64,000 nt of DNA. Origin: Fasciola hepatica. Taxonomy: Eukaryota; Platyhelminthes; Trematoda; Plagiorchiida; Fasciolidae. The stretch covers positions 20,720,001 to 20,784,000 of the forward strand of contig CANUEZ040000024.1 in NCBI GenBank assembly GCA_948099385.1, given 5' to 3'. The translations under genes were made by a program, and so were the position numbers. Under the pieces are notes generated by a model, which had not been told where the DNA came from, did not search any database, and worked only from the letters and a program-made list of their open reading frames with translations. This document shows, piece by piece, positions 56,738 through 64,000 of this stretch; the first letter of the stretch is position 1; each line of letters begins with the position of its first letter.

Positions 56738-58630
56738 TGGAAGGCTGCAATAGCCAAGGCCATAAGCCGTAGAAACCGCTCTTGGGACCAGTGCAAAGCT
56801 TCCGGCAGTCAGCTAGCCTGGAACCGCTATACAAAGCTGAGAAACGAGACTGTAAGCCTTTTGAGAACTTCCAAGCGGGAATTTGAGCTCAAATTGGCCC
56901 AGTCTGTAAGACAACAGCCGAAGAGGTTCTACAGCTATGTACAGTCTCAAGGCTCAACGAAGAAGGCAGCAGGTCCGCTATCCACTGGAGACCATAGTAT
57001 TGTCACTGATGACCAGGGCAGAGCAAACACCCTGGGGGAATACTTTGGTAGTGTAAATAGAATGGATAGTGGGGTACTAGTAGATCTGGCTCTGATGCAT
57101 CCTCCTCCTCAGTTAAACGAGCTGAACCCTTAAGAGGAGAGCGTGCGTAAGTACCTTCAGGAGTTAAACAGCCACAAGTCAGCGGGCTTAGATGGCATTC
57201 ATCCAGCCATCATCAAGCCGTTGGCGGATATCATAGCTCCATCGTTATGCAGGCTGTACAGATCCACGTTGGACCAGAGTAAGCTGCCTCAGGACTGGAA
57301 AGTCGCGACAGTCGTGGCAATACATAAGAGTGGGCCTAAGTCGGATGTGCAGAACTACAGGCCGGTAAGCCTAGCTAGCATTCTCTGTAAAGTCCTTGAG
57401 AAGATCATCCGTGCCCATATCTGCCAGCACTTACTGCAGCACTCCATGCTAAGCCCCGCGCAGCATGGATTCCTGAAAAATAGATCTTGCCTGACCAATC
57501 TCCTGTGCTTCTTAGATGAAGTAACTCGACGACTGGACGAAGGTAAGCAAGTTGAGGTATGCTACCTCGACTTTAGCAAGGCGTTCGACTCCGTTAATCA
57601 TCGTCTTTTGCTATGCAAGATGGAGACTTTCGGTATAGGTGGGCCAGTATATAGGTGGCTGGAGGACTTCCTCTCCCACAGGACGCTTTATGTCAAAGTG
57701 GGGGACAGGTGCTCCAGTTTGGTGAACGTCACCAGTGGTGTACCTCAGGGATCCGTCCTAGGCCCGGTTCTATTCTTGTTATTTATTAATGACCTAGCAT
57801 CCACTCTTCAATCGCCCAGCTTTATTTTTGCGGATGACGTGTACATTGTTGGATCTAAGGGTAGGGTGGACTTGGGCAGGAAATTAGGTACCGTCCTGAA
57901 CTGGGCATACAAATGGGACTTACATCTGAACGCTCAAAAAAGCCATTTGTTGTCAAGGGCAACAGAGAGCCTAACTGTCGCTCATGATCAAGGGCTGTTC
58001 AGCACAGAGGCAGTCGGTAGGGTTAAAGACCTGGGGATCATCATGAAAAGTGACTTCAAATGGTCGGAGCAGTGCAACGCGGCTGCGCATAAGGCTCGTG
58101 GGGAGCTCTTTAGACTGCGATCGGCTTTGTCTTGCCGGAAGCCGGAGGTATTCGTACCTATTTACATGGCTATAGTACGACCTCACTTAGAAGGTAGTGT
58201 GCAGGCTTGGTCACCCTTCTACAAAAAGGACGCCGCCTGCCTAGAGGGAGTCCAACGGCTCGCCACACGAATGGTTGAAGGGCAGAGGGGTGAGACTCAT
58301 GAGTAGAGACTCTGTGACCTGAATCTTTTCTCGTTGGAAAGGAGGAGAAGTCGAGGGTGTCTCGTAGAAACGTTCAAGGTTATGAAGGGCTTTTCTGGCC
58401 TTAGACCAGATAAGCCATTCCAGGTGGCCGTAGATTCCAGAACAAGGGGGCATGAAAAGATGATAAAAGCGCGATCTAGGTTGATGGCTAGATCGCACTT
58501 CTTCGGCAACAGGGTTGTGAACAGTCGGAACGTTCTACCTGGTGGAATGGTAGATCTGCGGAGATTCCAATCCGTCAAAGGTGCCCTAGATCGCAAGTGG
58601 TACGAGATCTTTCCTTGTAGTGAGCCTTGA
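56738..58630 (+). pseudogene. LINE-B ORF2 reverse transcriptase, two in-frame stops
   Basis: Same frame as the end of the endonuclease. Linker SRRNRSWDQCK and FYSYVQSQGSTKKAAGPL, TAA at 57131-57133, then RT: GLDGIHPAIIKPLADI, DWKVATVVAIHKSGP, NYRPVSLASI, QHGFLKNRSCLTNLL, CYLDFSKAFDSVNHRLL, VPQGSVLGPVLFLLFIND and catalytic FADD (IFADDVYIVG, near 57830). The C-terminal YKKDAACLEGVQRLATRMV is followed by TAG at 58304-58306, then LFSLERRRSRGCLVETFK and NSRNVLPGGMVDLRRF. ORF2 totals about 940 codons, usual for CR1. RT catalytic residues are intact; only nonsense codons and the upstream frameshift disable it. Confidence 0.92.
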
Positions 58631-58924
58631 GTATATCAACTAGATGGATGACGGGTAGCACTGTGGTCCTTCTGGAGTATGTTTTAGCAGTCTTTTCCCC
58701 TCATTGCATACTGTCTCAGTGAAGGCTTACGATGCATAATGTCTCTCGCAGTTGATGTGCGGTGAGGTTTTCCGTTTCCCTCTCATTTTTAGGGGGGATT
58801 TGACGAAATACACTCGCCAGTGGGGTGTGCGTAACTGGTGTGCATACCATCGAAGGTATTCTGTACGCTCGATTGGCCGTGGCCATTACCTGTCCTCTGC
58901 AAACTGAACTGAACGGAACTGAAC
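58631..58924 (+). other. LINE-B 3' UTR and tail
   Basis: Short noncoding end with tail AACTGAACTGAACGGAACTG near 58902-58924. BEL-4-like sequence follows at once. Confidence 0.7.
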
Positions 58925-59149
58925 ATGACCTTCACATATCAAAAAAGGACTTTCTGCAACGTCAACGAAAGACTGTGAGCAATGTAACGTGTTTGACGGA
59001 GACCAGGTGGTATAACGAGTACAATGTAGGTGAGTGTGATCGGGGTGTATGGTGGTTCGGTACGTCAGTGTGTCGTGAATGCTCCCATGTATGGGGTTTC
59101 TCTACCCACCTCGAAGACGAGTTCGAAATAGTCTACCGGGCCTCAGCGT

Positions 59150-60841
59150 TATCAGCTTCTCCACCTTCACTCTCGAGTAGGCTAATGCTGTGTATTTCGC
59201 GAATTAGCGCTCCGTTGGCTGTCATCACCTCATCGTTCTTATCATTCCGTCAGTGCTTTCGATGGTTTCAAAAACTACTCCCAAGGACTAGGTGCTGAAA
59301 TGTGCGCGTTCGTCTGTGATCATCACTACATCCCCAACTTTGAATAGTCTTGTTTTGACCACCGCTTCTGTTGAGTCTGCAGAACCGGTAAGTACTCCCG
59401 TAACCAGCGCCTCCAGAAAACCTTGGCAAGGTAGTTCGCCTGCCGCCATCCGTGGAGGTAGCTCCCACGAAGGTTTACTGGCCCTTGGAAACCCTAGTTC
59501 AACCTTAACATCAATAAGTCGTTCGGGGTGAGCGCTACGTGGGTGGGGTCGTCGTTCATTACTGGAACCGGGGGGCGGTTGTTCAGAATTCTCTCCACCT
59601 CAGTCATGACGGTGTTTAGCGTCTCGTTGTCGGGCGGCTGCTGCTTCATGATCGACAGTAATATCCGCCTGACGGACCGGATCATGCGTTCTTATACGCC
59701 GCCGCGGTGACTGGCCTGCGGGGGGTTGAAATGCCATCGTATGCCGTAGGCCACGGTTCGATTCTGCAGTTCGTCCCTGTTTATGTTCTTGTGCCAACGC
59801 TGCAATTCCCGTTGGGCGCCCACAAAGTTCGACCCATTACCTGAGCATATATCGGCCGGTACGCCTCTTCGGTTGATAAATCTCTGCAAGGCCCGTAGAA
59901 ACGAATCGGTCGTCATCGAATGTGCGACTTCTAGGTGCACCGCACGTGATTTCATGCACGTCATGATACATCCATAGCGCTTTTCTAATCTCTTCCCGCA
60001 CTTGATCCACAAGGGCCCGGAATAGTCCAACCCGGTGTCGCTGAACGGCCACCAGCCCACAGTCACCCTGCATTCGGGTAGAGGGGCCATGAGTTGTTTG
60101 CCCGCCGTGGCATTGCGTCTCCCACATGGCACACAACGTCGGATTACGCGTTTTACAGCCGCTTTTCCCCTCAGCAACCAAAGACGCTTTCGGATGACGC
60201 TCGTCACGTGACTTTCCCCGGCATGTCCCTCCACGGAATGGACGTGTTGGATCATTAGCTCTACCACAGGTTGTCGAGCCGGCCGAAATGTAGGGTACTT
60301 TGTGTCGAAGCACAGGTGGGTGTTAGTCAGCCTACCATCCACCCGCAGCAGTCCATCAATGCGTTTGGGGTTTAACAGCCTTAACTTGCCTCTCGGAGAT
60401 GATTGGTCCCACTTCTTCCGCCCTCTCGAGTTCTCGGGCGAAGGCCTCGCATTGAACCATTCTGAAAATATCGTATTCTGCCGCTTGTAGCTCATCGGGA
60501 CTTATCGGGCCGACCCGTATCCGGTCTGAGAGACGTAGCCCTTTCATGACTAGTAAATTTCTCTTGAATCTGGCCGACCAAACTAACGCACGAAGTGTCT
60601 TCATCCAGGAAGAAAACCTGACCAGTCGCGATAGAATGGATGTCGCTTCGACGACGTTGGCCGCTATCACTACGCCTTTGATCTCCCGTTCTACTTCCGT
60701 AGGGGTTTTTAATTCGAACATGGGCCAGTCCTGTCTGGGCACTTGCAGGAAGTTTGGCCCTCTCGTCCACGTGTCTAGTTGCCTGAAGTTGGTCGCACCT
60801 CTGGAGCGCAGCGGTAAAGTACTATCGTTGAGTCCGTCCAA
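59150..60841 (-). pseudogene. pol: BEL-4 integrase region remnant
   Basis: Text follows BEL-3 through linker (WMKTLRALVWSARFKRNLLV), zinc finger (MIQHVHSVEGHAG, CVPCGRRNA) and core (DTGLDYSGPLWI). It is damaged: an indel near 60395 changes frame; the second catalytic Asp is Gly (DICSGNGSNF versus DIYSDNGSNF); the Trp next to the catalytic Glu is TAA near 59693; DUF5641 is broken into short frames. The zinc-finger region reads VVELMIQH, where BEL-3 has its only stop. It cannot be catalytically active. Confidence 0.85.
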
Positions 60842-60922
60842 AAGCTAGCCTACCAAATGTAGAAGTCAAAACATCTCCTCACCGTTTGCACCGCCCTGAC
60901 TGCAAACACGGCTGCGCTGAGT

Positions 60923-62680
60923 TCAGGGCGTGGGATCGAGACCGACTTCGGCGGGGCCGATGAGGAGATGCACTTCATCATCTTCCCAGTCTACAACGGT
61001 TACATCCCGCAGGTGGGGCCACCTAGTCAAGAGTGCGTTGACCGACCTTGGTGCTCGCATGGAGAGACCAGCTAATGTGGATGCTTCTGTTGACTCGATT
61101 TGCTCGTTAGTGTCTAAGGAGATGAGTTGCAACCTCAACCGGCCAACAGTCATTACCTGTGCTTCCCCACCGTGCTCACTGCTAATGACGTCGCGCCTTT
61201 AGCAAGCCGGTGTTTGTCGGCAAACCGCTCTTTCACCAGGGTGGTGTCAGATCCACTGTCGACGAAAGAAAACGCTTTGACCACTCCAGTTGGGGTCACT
61301 ACTCCCATGACAACTACTCTGAAAAGTAAGGGTTTACTGGCAGACAGCGACGTTGAACAAGTCACACTGGGCTCGATGCTCGCCTCGGGTAAGGTTACTC
61401 TCGCCTGGTGCAACAATCGATGGTGCCTGCCCGTGTAGCCCTCGTAACCACATCTGTTCCTTGTTCTACAAGCTGCCGCCAAGTGCGTGATGTTAAGACA
61501 AATAAAACATGCTCCTGCCATCCTCGCCATTCCCCATCGTTCGTCTATTGTGACGTTGACGAACTTAGGGCATTCTGGTAGGCCATGGCTAGCCCCATAG
61601 GGCTCGCAAGTTGTTTGCGCCGTGGCATCGCGTAAAATGGCGTGAGCATTGGTCCAAGGCTGATATTTCGGCCGTTCCCGAGCAGCGGTTGGAGCCTGGC
61701 TAGTACTGGGCTTGTTTGCTTGGTTGCTGTCCCGGATAAGTCGGCCAAATCTGCTGTCGGAAATCTTGGTTTGCCTGTCCAAGTATTTGGTCAGGTCTTC
61801 GAAGTTAGCCTCCCGGTTGCTTCGACCTATCCGTTCTGCTTCTTCCGCCCACCGACCCTGTAGTTCGGGAGAAAGGTGACGGACTGTGCCTTCCAAAGTA
61901 TGTATTGCATCTAGGTCAGCCCTGTAACCTAAACGGTCTAGGGCTATTGAGCATTTCTGCATCTTGATCACTAGGTCGGCCATTGTGTAGACATCGCCCT
62001 TGGTTTTCTTAGCCTCTACCATCACGACCTCTATTAGGTTACGAACTACTTTGAACGGTTGGCCAAACAAGTCCCTTAGAATCTTCCTTGTTCGGGTGTA
62101 GATTTGTTCCGGGTCGAGCATGGTACACCCGTTGATAGCTTCTCTTGCTCGGCCTCGACAGTAGTGAGTAAGGTAGAGAAGCCTTTGCCCAGGGTAGGCT
62201 ACCTTAATTTCGACAAACGTTTCGAACTGCTTGACGAGCTTGCAGTAGTGTTCAGATTGCCCGTCGAAAACCGTCAGTTCTACTCTTGGTAAATCGATCG
62301 ATGGCGTTTTATATTCGGCGACCGGCGTGGTGTTCCCTATCTTATTGAGCCCTAATCTACCGGTAGTGCCGTAGTCGCTGGTCTCATGCTCACGCTCTTT
62401 CTGTATACACTTCTGTTCTGATTCCTGGGCCTGTTTTCTAGCCGATAAAAGTAGCTGTTCTAGGTCTAATATTCTCAGCCTATATAGATCAGTATCCTTA
62501 CAATCCATATTGCCCTCAGTAACACATGAACTAGCACTGACAGGATTAGGCGATCTAACATTAACTAAAGAATTAAATGTACCCCAAAACCCCCGGTGAC
62601 TAGCCGTATTACTTCTTGTCCAGATTCCAGTGTCTTCGATCCTTTTCTTGGCACCTTGCGCGTATTTTCTCGTTCCAAAT
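60923..62680 (-). pseudogene. gag: BEL-4 gag and protease remnant
   Basis: Gag is largely open: DUF1759 text (LPRVELTVFDGQSEHYCKLV, YCRGRAREAINGC) and knuckles (CEPYGASHGLPEC, CFICLNITHLAAAC, CGYEGYTGRHH). Two knuckle cysteines present in BEL-3 are changed (CRSCG to CEPYG, EGCTG to EGYTG). Protease keeps FVDSGSDTTLV but shifts frame near 61160. The last piece (MTVGRLRLQLISL ... DEVHLLIG) ends at the RT deletion. The family ATG is GTG here, and an indel in the first 30 or so codons changes frame; the frame reaching back into the LTR is not a real start. Confidence 0.85.
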
Positions 62681-62695
62681 CGATCTATTGAGTAT

Positions 62696-63071
62696 TGTAA
62701 CACACGTTTGAGCAACGCGTAGCCAAATTCGCAACGGATCTCGAGATCAGAAGGCGATTACCCGTGATATTCTGCGATACTAGATTACTGAATGGACAAT
62801 GACACCAAAAAGATACAAACCTCAATAATGAGATCACAAGGACTCAACAAACGAGAAACCGAATTACGGCGTGCGAGCAAGGAGCACGTGCGTCACGCAG
62901 GTCCAGAGCAAGGATATGACAAAGTAGCGCTCTGGGCGCGAACAAACAACAATTGGTCCATAAAAACAAGCAGTGCGTAGGGACACGTTAATGGTGTAAG
63001 CAAGTGAGTGATGTTAAGAAAAACACTGAATCGCAAATGTTTTGGGGGATTTTCTACGACCGGTCGTTACA
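62696..63071 (-). repeat. BEL-4 5' LTR (376 bp)
   Basis: TGTAACACACG to GGTCGTTACA on the + strand; the most diverged LTR of the set. Immediately outside is Gypsy-2 sequence. Confidence 0.92.
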
Positions 63072-64000
63072 AACTGAGAAACATAATCCAAATGGTGGAT
63101 GTCTCTGGGTGAATGTTCATCAGGCTTGGCATGAAGTGCGTGTGTCAGGGTTTTGCCACCACAGGGTACGCGAAGTTGTCGTTCTTCCGAAGGTGGCGAA
63201 AATGACGGATGGACACGTAAATAACCAGAAGTTCACGAGAAAACGTGCTGTATCTTGTCTGTGCTGCCTGGAGTTTTTGAGAGGAGAACGCTAAAGGTTG
63301 TAACTGATTGTCCACTATTTGGTGGAGCACTGCGCAGACAGCAGTATTTGATGCATCAATCGTTAGAATTAACTCAGTGTTTGGATCCGAATGTGGATGA
63401 TGCATCATGGTGGCCTCTGCAAGAGCGTTTTTGGACTCGGGAGTGAAATCGACCGTCTTGAGGTTGGACTTGAGAAGATCGGTTAAATGTGAAACGATGG
63501 TCCCACAATGGGGGATGAAGCGACGGTAGTATTTCAAAATTCCCAAGAAACGTCGTAACTGTGTGATCGTTTGAGTTGCAGGAAATGAGGGGATGCTGCG
63601 CACCTTACCTGGAAGGGGCGTCAAACCGTTTTGATCGATATGGTGCCCGAGGAATTCGAGGGACGTGACGCTGAACACGCATTTATTAGGGTTCGGTTGA
63701 AGTCCGTATTGTTGGAAACGCTGAAAGAGTTGACGCAGGTGAATGACATGCTCTGATGGAGAGGCGCTGGCAATTAAGATGTCGTCGATGTAGCCAAACG
63801 CGAAGGGTAGACCTCGAAGCACTTCACCGATGAATCGTTGGAACGTCTGAGCAGCTTCTCTTAATCCAAATGGCATGCGTATAAACTCGAACAAGCCAAA
63901 AGGCGTGGTGATGGCCGTCTTGGGAATGTCTTCTTCGGCCACGGGGATTCGGTGATATGCCTTTACGAGGTCAACCTTGGAAAAGATTGTCTTCCCAGAG
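63072..64000 (-). pseudogene. pol: Gypsy-2: RT-RNase H fragment, cut by BEL-4 and by the window end
   Basis: Minus strand from the window end: [38 protein letters not shown], catalytic YIDD ([12 protein letters not shown]), [17 protein letters not shown], then RNase H ([34 protein letters not shown]). After that there is a frame change near 63200, and a second frame carries [17 protein letters not shown] and HHLDYVSQ up to the BEL-4 LTR, matching the Gypsy-1 text [14 protein letters not shown]. Similar to but distinct from Gypsy-1. RNase H also lacks part of its middle compared with Gypsy-1. The integrase side is not found beyond BEL-4, so that half was lost or moved. Confidence 0.88.

Larger units (their letters stand above)
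47341..58924 (+). mobile_element. LINE-B: CR1-like LINE with PHD-like ORF1, split by BEL-3
   Basis: The 5' part is 47341-48223 and the 3' part 54981-58924; 388 bp is present in both parts. ORF1 carries a Cys/His finger, and ORF2 has APE endonuclease and RT. It ends near 58924 in AACTGAACTGAACGGAACTG-like short repeats, a CR1-style tail. Several stops and one frameshift disable it. Distinct from LINE-A in both ORFs and in its short 3' UTR (about 290 bp). Confidence 0.85.
58925..63071 (-). mobile_element. BEL-4: internally deleted BEL element without 3' LTR
   Basis: Minus strand: 5' LTR (62696-63071), gag and the start of protease, a deletion of about 1.5 kb that removes RT (junction near 60958), a smaller deletion near 60815, then the linker, integrase and part of the 3' noncoding tract. 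The 3' LTR is missing and the element ends against the LINE-B tail. More diverged from BEL-3 than BEL-1 and BEL-2 are, so probably older. Confidence 0.88.

Noticed and set aside
1..64000. tRNA, rRNA or bacterial-type operons
   Set aside because: No cloverleaf with conserved tRNA loops, no rRNA signature, and no ribosome-binding-site-led gene clusters; composition and content are those of animal repeat DNA.

Overview
The window looks like repeat-dense DNA from an animal genome, most likely a flatworm (cestode or trematode). The main clue is a Ty3/gypsy element of the CsRn1 type, with a CHCC gag finger and a PBS beginning TGGTGAGCCC; this group is well known from flatworms. BEL/Pao elements and CR1-like LINEs fit but are less specific. 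I found no host gene, rRNA, tRNA or CRISPR array. Almost everything recognisable is a retrotransposon, a broken retrotransposon, or a rearrangement among them.

Layout. 1-2250 is the 3' half of a BEL/Pao element (BEL-1, + strand). 2251-35951 is a large inverted duplication. The right arm is 27236-35951. The left arm is split into 2251-5501 and 19251-24871. A 2.36 kb spacer (24872-27235) lies between the arms. The split in the left arm is a 13.75 kb insertion: a CR1-like LINE (LINE-A, 5502-19250, +) with a nearly intact gypsy element (Gypsy-1, 6853-12213, -) nested in its ORF1. The left arm also holds a solo BEL LTR (3151-3525). The right arm lacks the LINE and the solo LTR and keeps recognisable empty sites for both, so both insertions probably post-date the duplication. 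The right arm plus spacer carries an old LINE (LINE-E, about 25.6-30.16 kb, -) reading ORF1, endonuclease, RT without a break. The left arm carries only its ORF1 and endonuclease, so the left arm looks like the derived copy.

35975-37420 is a truncated BEL (BEL-2, 5' LTR plus gag, -) inside LINE 3'-UTR-like sequence that continues to about 40245. 40260-46860 holds two degenerate CR1-like RT remnants (LINE-C, LINE-D) and unrecognised DNA. 47341-58924 is a second CR1-like LINE (LINE-B, +) with a PHD-like finger in ORF1 and EN and RT in ORF2. It is interrupted by the most complete BEL (BEL-3, 48283-54982, -), which is bounded by a 388-bp direct repeat of LINE-B sequence. 58925-63071 is a deleted BEL (BEL-4, -), whose 5' LTR abuts the RNase H region of another gypsy element (Gypsy-2, 63072 to the window end, -).

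The encoded machinery is that of autonomous retrotransposons. The LTR elements have Gag, aspartic protease, RT, RNase H and integrase between LTRs. The LINEs have an ORF1 RNA-binding-type protein plus an APE endonuclease/RT. Every element seen has at least one disabling lesion (nonsense, frameshift, deletion or lost catalytic residue), though Gypsy-1 and BEL-3 are each only one or two lesions from open. The main interest is structural: nested insertions with filled/empty site pairs, a palindromic duplication whose polarity can be read, and chimeric BEL junctions suggesting template switching or recombination between LTR copies. Assembly artefact remains an alternative for several junctions.
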